64,000 nt of DNA from Pedobacter miscanthi. Lineage in GTDB: Bacteria; Bacteroidota; Bacteroidia; Sphingobacteriales; Sphingobacteriaceae. A program made the translations under genes and the position numbers. The notes below the pieces were generated by a model. It was not told the origin of the DNA and searched no databases. It saw only the letters and a list, made by a program, of their open reading frames with translations. Shown here in pieces: positions 50,319 to 59,632 of this stretch; position 1 is the stretch's first letter, and each line of letters begins with the position of its first letter. The stretch lies in NCBI RefSeq assembly GCF_003315595.1, contig NZ_QNQU01000016.1, positions 92,085 to 156,084 on the forward strand, written 5' to 3'.

Positions 50319-50606
50319 TAAAAATATCATTTCGGTAATTACCTCGCTCCCGGCGTGCTCATTCAGTTTTTGGATAATACCCTGGCGTACCATAATCAGT
50401 TCATTTTTGATTACCGACGATTCTATCCTTAAAAACAGTTTTTTATCATGGATATAAATCTGCTTGGTACGGTTGGCTATTGCGGTGCCCATAATCTCCG
50501 GCCATACCGATAAAATCGAAGTTTCATCAAACTTACGGCGTAAACGGTACACATCCAGCAATTTGCTGATGGCATCTTTCACAGTAACATCATTGGGTTT
50601 ACGCAT
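50316..50606 (-). CDS. DUF721 / DciA-like protein
   Basis: 96 residues. KDAISKLLDVYRLRRKFDETSI and VWPEIMGTAIANRTKQIYIHDKKLFLRI match the DUF721 domain; DciA in many bacteria recruits the DnaB helicase at initiation of replication. It overlaps the end of recF by 8 nt, so the two are cotranscribed in a recF-dciA operon, a common pairing. Short relative to Proteobacterial DciA, as in other Bacteroidetes. Confidence 0.88.
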   Translation of the reverse strand: MRKPNDVTVKDAISKLLDVYRLRRKFDETSILSVWPEIMGTAIANRTKQIYIHDKKLFLRIESSVIKNELIMVRQGIIQKLNEHAGSEVITEMIFL

Positions 50607-51702
50607 TTTGTATCATTCCGTTATCAACTTCAAACAAAGTTACATCAACTTCTATTTTTTCGAAAATTGATTTTACCCTTTCTCTTCCGGTATCAGTAAT
50701 AAATATCTGTCCAAAATCGTGATGCGAAACCATCTGCATCAGTTTTTGAACACGGTGATCGTCAAGCTTATCAAAAATATCGTCCAATAACAATAAAGGT
50801 TTAAAGCCTTTGTTTTTGGCCAGATAAGCATACTGGGCAATTTTTAAGGCAATCAGAAAAGATTTCTGCTGTCCCTGCGAACCGAATTTCTTTAAAGGCA
50901 TTCCGCTGATCACAAAAGCAAGTTCATCTTTATGGATACCTGTTGTAGTCCGCTCCAGCACACGGTCTTTCTCAACCGATTTTTTTAACAGTTCTTCGAA
51001 AGTACTTTCGTTTAACTGCGACTGGTAATTTAGTTCTACTGTTTCCTTGTTTTCGGTAAGGTAGGTATAATATTGGTTAAACAGCGGAATAAACTCATCC
51101 ATAAAAGTTTTACGGGTAGCAAAGATTTTATTGCCGGCAAAAACCAGCTGCTCATCCAGAATCTCGAGCAAAGTAGGGTCGTACTTCCGGGTGATGGCAA
51201 TCTGCTTTAATAAGGCGTTGCGGTTTAACAGGATACGGTTGTAAGTAATCAACTGGTCTAAATAATGTGCATCAGTTTGCGAAATCACATTATCAATAAA
51301 CTTCCGGCGTTCCTCGCTGCCTTCCATAATCAGGTTTACATCATAAGGCGAAACCATCACCACGGGGAAAAGGCCAATATGATCGGCCAGTTTATCGTAT
51401 TCTTTTTTATTGCGTTTAAACTGTTTTTTCTGGTTCCGTTTTACACCACAGGAGATTTTTTCGTTTTTTTCGTTACGGTCGAAATCACCCTGGATCATAA
51501 AAACCTCTTCGCTGGTTTTAATCTGCTGACTATCGATCGGGTTAAAGTAACTTTTACACAGACAGAGGTAGTGGATGGCATCGAGCATATTGGTTTTGCC
51601 TGAACCGTTATTACCCGTAAAAACGTTTACAGTTTCCGAGAAATGGAGGTCTGCATCGCTATAGTTTTTAAAATTTAGAAGGGTAATGTTTTTTAACCAC
51701 AT
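50599..51702 (-). CDS. recF: DNA replication/repair protein RecF
   Basis: 367 residues. Walker A is FTGNNGSGKTNML (30-40); the SMC-like family signature continues with LDAIHYLCLCKSYF, and the C-terminal half has LKKFGSQGQQKSFLIALKIA (signature) and LLLLDDIFDKLDDHRV (Walker B). RecF with RecO and RecR loads RecA at single-strand gaps. The start at 51702 is supported by the motif spacing. Overlaps the dciA-like gene by 8 nt. Confidence 0.95.
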   Translation of the reverse strand: MWLKNITLLNFKNYSDADLHFSETVNVFTGNNGSGKTNMLDAIHYLCLCKSYFNPIDSQQIKTSEEVFMIQGDFDRNEKNEKISCGVKRNQKKQFKRNKKEYDKLADHIGLFPVVMVSPYDVNLIMEGSEERRKFIDNVISQTDAHYLDQLITYNRILLNRNALLKQIAITRKYDPTLLEILDEQLVFAGNKIFATRKTFMDEFIPLFNQYYTYLTENKETVELNYQSQLNESTFEELLKKSVEKDRVLERTTTGIHKDELAFVISGMPLKKFGSQGQQKSFLIALKIAQYAYLAKNKGFKPLLLLDDIFDKLDDHRVQKLMQMVSHHDFGQIFITDTGRERVKSIFEKIEVDVTLFEVDNGMIQNA

Positions 51703-51811
51703 AAATATGTCACAAATTTACCGTTTTTTAGCCTCTAAACATCTATTGTTTAAAATTAACGTTAATAACATTTAAAAAAATTGTACTTTCATAGCAAGGA
51801 AAAATATTTAA

Positions 51812-52216
51812 ATGGTTGCACAAAAAATGTTAGAAGGTAATGTGCTGTGGTCATACGATCACGAACTTACCGAGAAAAATTCGAGCTGGTTCAGGAAAAT
51901 AGCTAATTTCTTTTCTTTCTTAACGCCCCGTCATAATCATGAAGGCAATATCCTGTTGGCATCAAACGGTTTATTTATTACCGGCGATGAGCAATTGGAA
52001 CTTCCATTATCCCATATAGAAGAGGTTTATATGGGTTTTGATGACCTTTTCCCGGCTTCATCAGTCAAAAACTTCGGTTTATTTTGGCAACCCATCAGGA
52101 TCCGCTCAACCATTAGCCGCTCCGAAAGTCAAACGGTATATCTGGTAATTAATCATACGGGGATTTTTAACGACAACCAGACATGGTTTAACACCTTAAT
52201 TAGCCTACTGCGCTAA
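51812..52216 (+). CDS. Hypothetical protein, PH-like fold suspected
   Basis: 134 residues, no signal peptide or transmembrane helix. A beta-rich pattern (NILLASNGLFITGDEQLELPLSHIEEVYMGFDDLFP; VYLVINHTGIFNDNQTWF) recalls PH-like domain proteins of Bacteroidetes, but the assignment is weak. It is divergent from recF with 109 bp between. Upstream is A/T-rich with TTGTACTTTC, an imperfect -7. Confidence 0.65.
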   Translation: MVAQKMLEGNVLWSYDHELTEKNSSWFRKIANFFSFLTPRHNHEGNILLASNGLFITGDEQLELPLSHIEEVYMGFDDLFPASSVKNFGLFWQPIRIRSTISRSESQTVYLVINHTGIFNDNQTWFNTLISLLR

Positions 52217-52285
52217 TCGTTGCGGCCATTTTGCAATCTGTACCCCTAAATAACTAATGATTAATTAAATACTTCAAAATAAAGG

Positions 52286-52315
52286 TTGATACTTTGATTG
52301 AAAAATGTATTTTTG
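52286..52315 (+). promoter_or_regulatory. Promoter of the TPR gene
   Basis: TTG at 52286-52288, 19 nt, TATTTTTG at 52308-52315. ATG at 52340. Confidence 0.8.
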
Positions 52316-52339
52316 CAATCTTAAATTTTTTAAACAAAC

Positions 52340-53005
52340 ATGTCTACAACAGATAACCAGACAATTCAATCAACCAAAAAAGGTTCATTTTTACAGGAGA
52401 ATAATAAGAGCTTACTTTTTATAGCAGGCGCTGTAGTATTATTGGTGTTAATATATATTTGGTATCAAGGCGTGTATTTAAAAGGCCGTGCTGAAGAAGC
52501 CGCCAGCAAAATGTACAAAGCCGAACAATATGTTGGGGTAGATTCATTATCGAACAAAGCAGTTAAAGGCGAAGGCGGTTATCCGGGATTAGAGCAAATT
52601 GCCAAAGAATACGATAACACAAAATCGGCAAACTTAGCTAACCTTTATTTAGGTGGTATCTATTTACGTAAAGGCGAATACAAACAAGCAATCGAATCGT
52701 TAAGCAAATACAGCGCTACTGGCAGTCCGGTTGCAGATCCATTGGCTTTAGGTTTATTGGGCGATGCTTACAGCGAATTGAAAGATTTTAAACAAGCAGC
52801 AACCTACTATAAAAAAGCGGCTGATAAAGCAAGCAAATTTACTTCGCCAATGTTTTTGAAAAAATTAGGATTGGTTAACGAAAACCAAAACGATTTTAAA
52901 GGTGCAGTTGATGCTTATACCAAAGTTAAAACACAATATCCTGAAAGTGCAGAAGCGCAATTAATTGATGCTTACATTGCAAGGGCTCAGGAAAAAGTTA
53001 AATAA
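52340..53005 (+). CDS. Membrane-anchored tetratricopeptide repeat protein (YfgM-like)
   Basis: 221 residues: a cytosolic lead of about 24 residues, one transmembrane helix (LLFIAGAVVLLVLIYIWYQG) and a periplasmic part with TPR units (ANLYLGGIYLRKGEYKQAIESL; ALGLLGDAYSELKDFKQAATYYKK; FLKKLGLVNENQNDFKGAVDAYTKV). This is the layout of YfgM, a partner of the Sec translocon; the equivalence is by layout only. Own promoter and terminator, so monocistronic. Confidence 0.85.
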   Translation: MSTTDNQTIQSTKKGSFLQENNKSLLFIAGAVVLLVLIYIWYQGVYLKGRAEEAASKMYKAEQYVGVDSLSNKAVKGEGGYPGLEQIAKEYDNTKSANLANLYLGGIYLRKGEYKQAIESLSKYSATGSPVADPLALGLLGDAYSELKDFKQAATYYKKAADKASKFTSPMFLKKLGLVNENQNDFKGAVDAYTKVKTQYPESAEAQLIDAYIARAQEKVK

Positions 53006-53030
53006 TCATTAACTAACTATATTTTATTAA

Positions 53031-53058
53031 AAGATCATCGAAAGATGGTCTTTTTTTT
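53031..53058 (+). terminator. Terminator after the TPR gene
   Basis: AAGATCATCGAAAGATGGTCTTTTTTTTG: a short stem with one mismatch, then 8 T. Confidence 0.7.
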
Positions 53059-53375
53059 GTTTAAAGGGATTTGTCTGGCAGCCGTTCCCTTTTTTGATAA
53101 CTCACCAAAAACCAAAAAACTAATTTATTTTTTGGAAATCAAATGCAGATGCTTTTGGGTTGATACAGTCCCGCTCTCCGTTTTTTCCGATGCTAATTAT
53201 CCTGTAATACAAGTTATTGGTAAAAAGCATCGGAACCACTGCGATCGGGTTTAGGTGGCACAGGCAGTAATGCTATTTCGGGTTGCATGGTGCAGAGAAA
53301 AGATCCTTCGCTAAGCTCAGGATGACAGCATAAGCAATTAACCGATTTAAACAGTTAACCGATTAACCCAAAAAC
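53059..53375. repeat. Intergenic stretch with family G and family A-related repeats
   Basis: 53150-53285 has CAGTCCCGCTCTCCG, a long stem CCGATGCT/AGCATCGG and GATCGGGTTTAGGTGGCACAGG as in 26880-26970. 53299-53328 has AAGATCCTTCGCTAAGCTCAGGATGACA, a family A variant. Then GTTAACCGATT words. No gene supported. Confidence 0.65.
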
Positions 53376-53936
53376 CTATTTATTAAAAGCCGTCATGGTA
53401 TGTGCAGGCCCAACAGTAACAAAACTCTTAATCAGGTCTACACTTTTATCAATTAACGCAGGCAATTCTAATTGTTCGTTTTTATCAAATAAGCCTAAAA
53501 CAAAATCTACCTGTCGTCCTTTCGGATAATCATTCCCGATACCGAAGCGTAGGCGTGCGTAGTTTTGTCCACCACAAACTTCTTCAATGCTTTTTAAGCC
53601 GTTATGACCAGCGCTCGAGCCCTGTAACTTCAATCTTAACTTACCCAATGGCAGTGCAAGATCGTCGACAATTACCAGCACGTTCTCCGGCGCAATTTTC
53701 AGCTCTTTCATCCAATAGTTAACAGCCTTACCGCTCAGGTTCATAAAGGTAGTTGGCTTAATTACATGCAGTTTTTTGCCTTTAAAACTCACTTCTGAAT
53801 AATAGGCCAGACGGATATTCTCGAAACTACCCCCTAAACCTTTAACCAGTTCATCGGCAATATCAAAACCAATATTATGTCGGGTATGTGCATAATCCGG
53901 TCCGATATTCCCTAAGCCAACTATAAGATATTTCAT
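53376..53936 (-). CDS. pth: Peptidyl-tRNA hydrolase
   Basis: 186 residues. MKYLIVGLGNIGPDYAHTRHNIGFD contains N10 and the catalytic H20; FMNLSGKAVNYWM and VIVDDLALPLGKLRLK, GSSAGHNGLKSIEEVCG follow. It releases stalled peptidyl-tRNAs. Length typical. TATCTTTG on the minus strand 6 nt before the ATG is a -7 element, so the leader is nearly absent. Lies in the conserved pth-rplY-prs cluster. Confidence 0.96.
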   Translation of the reverse strand: MKYLIVGLGNIGPDYAHTRHNIGFDIADELVKGLGGSFENIRLAYYSEVSFKGKKLHVIKPTTFMNLSGKAVNYWMKELKIAPENVLVIVDDLALPLGKLRLKLQGSSAGHNGLKSIEEVCGGQNYARLRFGIGNDYPKGRQVDFVLGLFDKNEQLELPALIDKSVDLIKSFVTVGPAHTMTAFNK

Positions 53937-53989
53937 GGCGCAAAGATAAATAAAAAGGTTGAGGGCGGGAAGGTTGAAGGGTGGAAGGT

Positions 53990-54056
53990 GAAAAAGCTGA
54001 GGGGTCGGAAGTCCGAAGTCTTAAGTCCCGAGTCGTGAGTCCTAAGTCCTAAGTCA
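53990..54056. repeat. Short tandem AAGTC/GAGTC words
   Basis: AGTCCGAAGTC, TTAAGTCC, GAGTCGTGAGTCCTAAGTCC in sequence; the same words follow the small lipoprotein gene at 50238-50270. Confidence 0.6.
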
Positions 54057-54104
54057 AAATACTATTAAGGTTTTAGCGCTTTGGCGGTCAAATTCTTTAT
54101 GAAA

Positions 54105-54137
54105 CAAAAAAGCGTTCCGATCTAGATCGAAACGCTT
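54105..54137 (-). terminator. Terminator after rplY
   Basis: AAGCGTTTCGAT and ATCGGAACGCTT form a stem with one mismatch; the plus-strand A-run becomes the U-tract. Confidence 0.85.
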
Positions 54138-54169
54138 CATCTTAAAATCAGGAAATCTAATAATCCTGA

Positions 54170-54754
54170 TTATTTTTTACCTTTAGCAGCTTCAGTTTCT
54201 GCTTGTTTTAATGCTCTAGACATTGCAACAGAAACGATAGTATCTTCAGGAGTGTTAGTGATTACGTATTTATCACCTTTAAGGTCACGAACACGGAATA
54301 AACTACCAACTTCTAATTTTTCTAAGCTTACTTCTACGTTTTGTGGCATATCAGCTGGTAATGCTTTAACACGTAGTTTACGTAATTTCTGGATCAATTT
54401 ACCCCCCATTTTAACACCTGGAGAAGTTCCTGTTAATTTTACAGGGATTTCCATTACGATTTCTTTCTCGTCGAACAACTGAAGAAAATCGATGTGCAAT
54501 AATACGTCGGTAAGTGGGTGAAACTGAGTATCTTTTACGATAGCTTTAGTTTTAACACCATTAACATCGATTTCAACAAAGTTAACTTCCGGGGTATAAA
54601 TAACATCTCTTAAATCAGCAATAACCACAGCTAAGTGTTGTTGCTCTTTTCCACCATACAATACCGCCGGAACTTTACCTTCGTAACGAAGTTCCTTGGC
54701 ATCGCGTTTCCCTACGTTCTCTCTTGGAGAACCGCTAATTGCGATTGTTTTCAT
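54170..54754 (-). CDS. rplY: 50S ribosomal protein L25/general stress protein Ctc
   Basis: 194 residues. The L25 domain is at 1-95 (KTIAISGSPRENVGKRDAKELR; GKVPAVLYGG; TKAIVKDTQFHPLTDVLLHIDF) and the C-terminal beta domain at 96-190 (VKMGGKLIQKLRKLRVKALP; DLKGDKYVITN), the two-domain CTC form. L25 binds 5S rRNA. Between pth and prs in the usual Bacteroidetes order. Confidence 0.95.
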   Translation of the reverse strand: MKTIAISGSPRENVGKRDAKELRYEGKVPAVLYGGKEQQHLAVVIADLRDVIYTPEVNFVEIDVNGVKTKAIVKDTQFHPLTDVLLHIDFLQLFDEKEIVMEIPVKLTGTSPGVKMGGKLIQKLRKLRVKALPADMPQNVEVSLEKLEVGSLFRVRDLKGDKYVITNTPEDTIVSVAMSRALKQAETEAAKGKK

Positions 54755-54909
54755 TTTTTATTTTATTTAATTATTTATTAGTATCAAGTATTTAGCAGCT
54801 AGTATCAAGATGTAAAGCCTTTTACGTACTACTTTCTACTTTATTATTCTCTTTTTTGGTTAGCGCCAGGCGATCGGCGTTTTAAGCGCTCATCGCAATA
54901 CGCTCAACG

Positions 54910-55851
54910 CTAAACTCTAAACAGATCGCTAATCGACCCATGCTCATTTACATTGGCAATTGCCCTTGCAAATAAACTTGCGGTGCTTAACACCCTGATT
55001 TTCGAACTCTCCTGCTTTAACGGGATGGTATCGGTAACAATCAGTTCGGTTAATACCGAGTTTTCAACAGTTTCTATTGCTTTGCCCGATAATACGGCAT
55101 GTGTACAAACTGCTCTTACACTTGCAGCACCGTTTTCCATAATCAGGGCAGCAGCTTTAGATAAAGTTCCTGCGGTATCGCAAATATCATCGATCAATAC
55201 CACGTCCTGTCCGGTTACATCACCAATAATCGACATTGATTCGATTTCGTTGGCACGTTTACGGCGTTTATCGCAAATAATTACCTCCGCATTAAAAAAC
55301 TTGGCGAAAGTACGTGCCCTGTACGAACCGCCCATATCCGGCGATGCAATGGTTAAGTTTTTTAAACCTAAGCTTTTGATATAAGGAACAAAGATTACCG
55401 ATCCATCTAAGTGATCAACCGGGATATCGAAGAAACCCTGTATCTGTGCAGCATGTAAATCCATCGTCATGATGCGGTGGATACCTGCCGACTTTAATAA
55501 ATTGGCCACCAGTTTTGCACCAATTGCTACACGCGGTTTGTCTTTCCTATCCTGACGGGCCAAACCATAATAAGGAACCACTGCTGTAATATAATGTGCC
55601 GATGCTCTTTTAGCTGCATCAACCATTAGCAAAAGCTCCATTAAGTTATCGCTGGGCTGATAAGTAGACTGGATCAGGAAAACATCACTACCACGAACTG
55701 ACTCATCAAAAGAAGGTTGAAATTCGCCATCGCTGAATTTGTGGATGGTTACGCTACCAAGTGGCTTGCCGTAATGTTCGGCAATCTTAAGTGATAATCC
55801 CTTAGAACCTGTTCCGGAAAAAAGTTTTACCGGGTTAAACTGCAATGGCAT
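54910..55851 (-). CDS. prs: Ribose-phosphate pyrophosphokinase
   Basis: 313 residues from the ATG at 55851; an upstream Met at 55890 is outside the family. PSFDESVRGSDVFLIQS, TAVVPYYGLARQDRK (flexible loop), MDLHAAQIQGFFD, and the PRPP-binding VVLIDDICDTAGTLSKA are present. It makes phosphoribosyl pyrophosphate for nucleotide and amino acid synthesis. The tRNA-Gln gene is 74 bp upstream on the same strand, and both probably share the promoter at 56115-56146. Confidence 0.97.
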   Translation of the reverse strand: MPLQFNPVKLFSGTGSKGLSLKIAEHYGKPLGSVTIHKFSDGEFQPSFDESVRGSDVFLIQSTYQPSDNLMELLLMVDAAKRASAHYITAVVPYYGLARQDRKDKPRVAIGAKLVANLLKSAGIHRIMTMDLHAAQIQGFFDIPVDHLDGSVIFVPYIKSLGLKNLTIASPDMGGSYRARTFAKFFNAEVIICDKRRKRANEIESMSIIGDVTGQDVVLIDDICDTAGTLSKAAALIMENGAASVRAVCTHAVLSGKAIETVENSVLTELIVTDTIPLKQESSKIRVLSTASLFARAIANVNEHGSISDLFRV

Positions 55852-55924
55852 GGTCCGTGTGTAGTTTACGGTTAAAAAAAATCGGATCATGTAGATTTAA
55901 ACATGATCCGACGTTAAATTTCTG

Positions 55925-55995
55925 TTGTCCGACCTGGATTCGAACCAAGACAAACGGTACCAAAAACCGTTGTACTACCCTTATACTATCGGACA
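55925..55995 (-). tRNA. tRNA-Gln (anticodon TTG)
   Basis: The minus strand folds into a full cloverleaf: acceptor TGTCCGA/TCGGACA, anticodon arm ACGGT-TTTTGGT-ACCGT with the loop giving anticodon TTG, and the T-loop GGTTCGAATCC. No CCA is encoded. It lies between prs and the DUF2723 gene; transcribed with prs most likely. Confidence 0.95.
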
Positions 55996-56114
55996 AAATT
56001 TATCAAGGATATTCTCCTCGAAAGGGAATGCAAATGTAGGAACCTTATTTTAATTTTGCAAGAGTGATTTTAAAATATTTTTAATTTCTTTCCTGCTGTT
56101 CTTTGTTTGCGATG

Positions 56115-56146
56115 CAAAGATAAAAAAATGATTATATCCGGTGCAA
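56115..56146 (-). promoter_or_regulatory. Promoter for tRNA-Gln and prs
   Basis: On the minus strand TTG (56144-56146), 21 nt, TATCTTTG (56115-56122). It is about 120 bp upstream of tRNA-Gln. Confidence 0.75.
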
Positions 56147-56222
56147 CATTTTATTTTTTTATACGACTTTTTTTATTGCGAACCACATAAATCATTTATT
56201 ATCAAAGACAAAAAATTAAACT

Positions 56223-59200
56223 ATGAATTACTCTAGGATCAACACCATTGGGGGCTGGCTCTGCTTTGGCATTGCGGCAATTACCTATATTTTAACTTTA
56301 GATCAATCCGTAAGTTTCTGGGACTGTGGCGAATTCATCTCCTCGGCCTTTAGAATGGAGGTGGTACACCAGCCCGGTGCCCCAATTGTATCCATGATTC
56401 AAAGAATATTTTCTACGCTGGCTTTTGGCGATAAAACCAAGGTAGCCTATTTTGTAAATATCGCTTCGGCGCTAGCCAGTGCAGGTACTATTTTATTTTT
56501 ATTCTGGACAATTACGGCATTAGCCAAGAAAACCGTGGTTAAAAAAGGCGAAAAAATCACCAAACAGCAAATCATTGGTATTATGGGCGCCGGTTTGGTT
56601 GGTGCCCTGGCCTACGCTTTTTCTGATAGTTTCTGGTTTTCGGCGGTAGAGGCCGAAGTTTATGCCATGTCGTCACTCTGCAGCGCAGTGGTATTTTGGG
56701 GTATCCTGAAATGGGAATCGCAGGCTGACGAACCCAAAGCAGACCGCTGGTTGCTTTTTGTGGCTTATATTATGGGGCTTTCTATCGGTGTGCACATCTT
56801 AAACCTGCTTACCATCCCTGCACTAATATTTGTTTATTATTTTAAAAAGAACGCTTCGCCCAAATGGCAGGGTGTTGTAAAGGTATTTTTTGTTTCTATT
56901 GTATCATTAGCCGTAGTGCAGTTTGGCCTCATCCAGTATATAGTATCGCTTGCAGCGAGTTTCGATTACTTTTTCGTCAATACCATGAACCTGGGTTTCG
57001 GCACGGGGATATTATTTTTTGCAGTTTTATTAATTGGTGGCTTAGTTTATGGCATCCGTTACTCCATCCGCCAAAATAAAAGAGCCTTAAACCTGATCTT
57101 ACTGTTTACCGTATTGCTTTTATTCGGTTATTGTTCCTTTGCACTACTGGTAATCAGGGCGCAGGCCAAACCCAACCTCAACAATTACAATGTAGACAAT
57201 GTATTTTCACTTTCGAGGTATTTAGGCCGCGACCAATATGGCGACAGGCCTTTACTTTATGGAGAGAACTACAATTCAGAAAAAACAGATATTAAAGAAA
57301 CGGGGAAAATATTCCGCAAAGGCGACAAAAAATACGAGCCTGCGGGAACAAAATCGGCCTACGTTTTTGCCGATAAAACTTTAATGCCACGTATGTACAG
57401 CGACAAACCCGAACATGTGCGGTTTTATAAAAGTTATATGGGTTTTGATGACCAGCATAAACCAACCTTTGTAGAAAACTTAAAATACATGTTCTCTTTC
57501 CAGGCTGGGCAGATGTACATGCGCTATTTTATGTGGAATTTCGTTGGGCGGAAAAATAACGAAGACGGGCAGTTTGGCGGTACAGATGGCACCTGGCTGA
57601 GTGGCATTAAACCTGTGGATGCGATAAGACTGGGCAATCAAAAAAACCTGCCTCCATCTATTACCGAGAACAAAGCGTATAACCGGTTTTTCTTTTTGCC
57701 TTTGATTATTGGCCTGATTGGTGCAGTTTGGCATTTTAAGCGCAACCAGAAAGATGCCGGCGTTATCGGTTTATTATTTGTTTTTACGGGAATTGCCATT
57801 GTGGTTTACCTTAATTCCGTTCCGATTGAACCACGCGAAAGGGATTACGCTTATGTAGGCTCGTTTTATGCATTCGCCATCTGGATAGGTTTAGGGGTAT
57901 TCGGCCTGAAAGATTGGGTATTTAAAAAATTAACGCCTGCAAGGGCAGCAGTCTTTGCTTCGGTTATCGCAATGTTCTGCGCGCCAATTATTATGGCGAA
58001 CCAGGGCTGGGATGACCACGACCGTTCTGATAGTCATGAGGCAAGGGATATGTCGGTAAATTACCTTAAATCATGTGCCCCTAACGCCATCCTGTTTACT
58101 TATGGCGATAACGACACTTATCCGGTTTGGTATGCGCAGGAGGTAGAAAATGTACGTCCGGATGTGCGCGTGGTGAACTTAAGTTTATTTACTGCCGACT
58201 GGTATATTGATGGAATGCGAAGAAAGCAAAACGAATCGGCTCCCTTGCCCATCACCTTAAAATCCGAACAATATGTAGAAGGTACCAGGGATATTATGTA
58301 TTACCAGGATTATAAAGTGGCACAACATGTAGAATTACAGCAAATTCTAGACATCCTCCTCTCCGACCATGATGAAGATAAAGTAACCATGAACGATGGA
58401 ACAAAATATAATGTATTGCCTACCAAAAACCTGAAACTGGCGGTAAGTCCGCAACAGGTTTTAGATACCGGCACCGTACCCAAAGAAGATGCAGGTAAAA
58501 TTGCAAGCAGCATGGAATGGACCTTTAACCAAAACTATGTAACCAAAGGAACTTTGGCCTTATTCGATATTTTAGCCCACAACAACTGGGAGCGTCCGAT
58601 TTACTTTACGGGGGCCATGCCTGATGAACAATATCTTGGCTTAAACAAATATCTCTATTCAGAGGGATTGAACAAGAGATTGCTGCCTTTAAAACCGGAT
58701 ACGGCAATTACCGAAGATTATGAACGCATTAACATCAAACCCTTGTACAACAACCTGATGAATGTTTATGCATACGGAAACATCAAAAATGCAAATCACC
58801 TGGACAGACAATCAGCTGATGATGTAACCAGGATCTCGAATATGTTTAACAGTGCGTTAAACGACCTGATTAACCAGGGAAAAATTGCAGAAAGCAAAAA
58901 AATGGTCAATAAATTCTATGGTGTAATCCCTGCCAAATTTTACAGCATGCGCCAGGTAATGAGCACTTATTATTTTACCGAAAGCCTTTACCGCTTAAAC
59001 GATCTGAACCGTGCGAATGCGATGATTAAAAAAACGGCCGATTATGTGAACAAAGAGCTGAATTACCTTGCCGATGTTTCGGAAAGTAAAAACCAGCTTA
59101 CTGCAGAGCAGGATATCAGGTTTTACATGGGCTATTTAGGTCAGATGGTAAAATTAACCAGTGCATTTAAACAGGATGGGCTAAGCAAAAGCCTCGAAAA

Positions 59201-59249
59201 ACAGTACAACGATCTGATTAGCCGTTTTACGCCTTATGCAACCGGTTAG
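56223..59249 (+). CDS. DUF2723 (GT117/TMEM260-like) integral membrane protein, first of two
   Basis: 1008 residues. The first ~560 hold about 12 transmembrane helices; the loop after helix 1 has FWDCGEFISSAFRMEVVHQPG with the acidic WDCGEF motif. The C-terminal ~420 residues are extracytoplasmic, with APNAILFTYGDNDTYPVWY and ENVRPDVRVVNLSLF, then helical repeats. The DUF2723 family is classed with glycosyltransferase GT117; its animal homologue TMEM260 transfers mannose to proteins. In Bacteroidetes the target is unproved: protein O-glycosylation is the best inference. A very similar paralogue follows. Confidence 0.88.
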   Translation: MNYSRINTIGGWLCFGIAAITYILTLDQSVSFWDCGEFISSAFRMEVVHQPGAPIVSMIQRIFSTLAFGDKTKVAYFVNIASALASAGTILFLFWTITALAKKTVVKKGEKITKQQIIGIMGAGLVGALAYAFSDSFWFSAVEAEVYAMSSLCSAVVFWGILKWESQADEPKADRWLLFVAYIMGLSIGVHILNLLTIPALIFVYYFKKNASPKWQGVVKVFFVSIVSLAVVQFGLIQYIVSLAASFDYFFVNTMNLGFGTGILFFAVLLIGGLVYGIRYSIRQNKRALNLILLFTVLLLFGYCSFALLVIRAQAKPNLNNYNVDNVFSLSRYLGRDQYGDRPLLYGENYNSEKTDIKETGKIFRKGDKKYEPAGTKSAYVFADKTLMPRMYSDKPEHVRFYKSYMGFDDQHKPTFVENLKYMFSFQAGQMYMRYFMWNFVGRKNNEDGQFGGTDGTWLSGIKPVDAIRLGNQKNLPPSITENKAYNRFFFLPLIIGLIGAVWHFKRNQKDAGVIGLLFVFTGIAIVVYLNSVPIEPRERDYAYVGSFYAFAIWIGLGVFGLKDWVFKKLTPARAAVFASVIAMFCAPIIMANQGWDDHDRSDSHEARDMSVNYLKSCAPNAILFTYGDNDTYPVWYAQEVENVRPDVRVVNLSLFTADWYIDGMRRKQNESAPLPITLKSEQYVEGTRDIMYYQDYKVAQHVELQQILDILLSDHDEDKVTMNDGTKYNVLPTKNLKLAVSPQQVLDTGTVPKEDAGKIASSMEWTFNQNYVTKGTLALFDILAHNNWERPIYFTGAMPDEQYLGLNKYLYSEGLNKRLLPLKPDTAITEDYERINIKPLYNNLMNVYAYGNIKNANHLDRQSADDVTRISNMFNSALNDLINQGKIAESKKMVNKFYGVIPAKFYSMRQVMSTYYFTESLYRLNDLNRANAMIKKTADYVNKELNYLADVSESKNQLTAEQDIRFYMGYLGQMVKLTSAFKQDGLSKSLEKQYNDLISRFTPYATG

Positions 59250-59270
59250 TGTAAAAGCATTCTAAATTTT

Positions 59271-59305
59271 AACCCCATAGGCTGCTGCTTATGGGGTTTT
59301 CTTTT
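59271..59305 (+). terminator. Terminator after the first DUF2723 gene
   Basis: AACCCCATA and TATGGGGTT pair around 10 nt, followed by TTCTTTT. Confidence 0.8.
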
Positions 59306-59632
59306 CCTGATGACAACCTGAATTCGATTAATATTTATGCATTTTGATCTGTTTCAACCCCTCTTTCCTCGCGTGATCGTCATGCTGAATTTATTTCAGC
59401 ATCTTTTTAGCATGAAAGACCCTGAAATAAATTCAGGGTGACGACCATGAGTTATAAACATCTTAAAGGAGGCTCTTTATAGGTTTATAATCTAAAATCC
59501 CTGATGTTAACAGGCTTAGGCCGTTAAAAATTGTTAAATCAATCCAAAAATTTACCTGTTTTATCGGTTAGAATAGTTAATTTCGGCAGCATTTTTATGT
59601 GAAAACAATTTTTAATATCATTAAACAAACCA
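59306..59632. repeat. Intergenic stretch with a complete family A repeat (59388-59445)
   Basis: GTCATGCTGAATTTATTTCAGCAT and CCCTGAAATAAATTCAGGGTGACG are the two hairpins. The remaining sequence is A/T-rich and probably holds the promoter of the second DUF2723 gene, but no clear consensus stands out. Confidence 0.75.

Noticed and set aside
53045..53254. 69-codon ORF after the TPR gene
   Set aside because: Starts in the terminator's T-run and runs into family G repeat.
55845..56039. 64-codon ORF over tRNA-Gln
   Set aside because: Lies antisense to the tRNA and prs start; no coding evidence.
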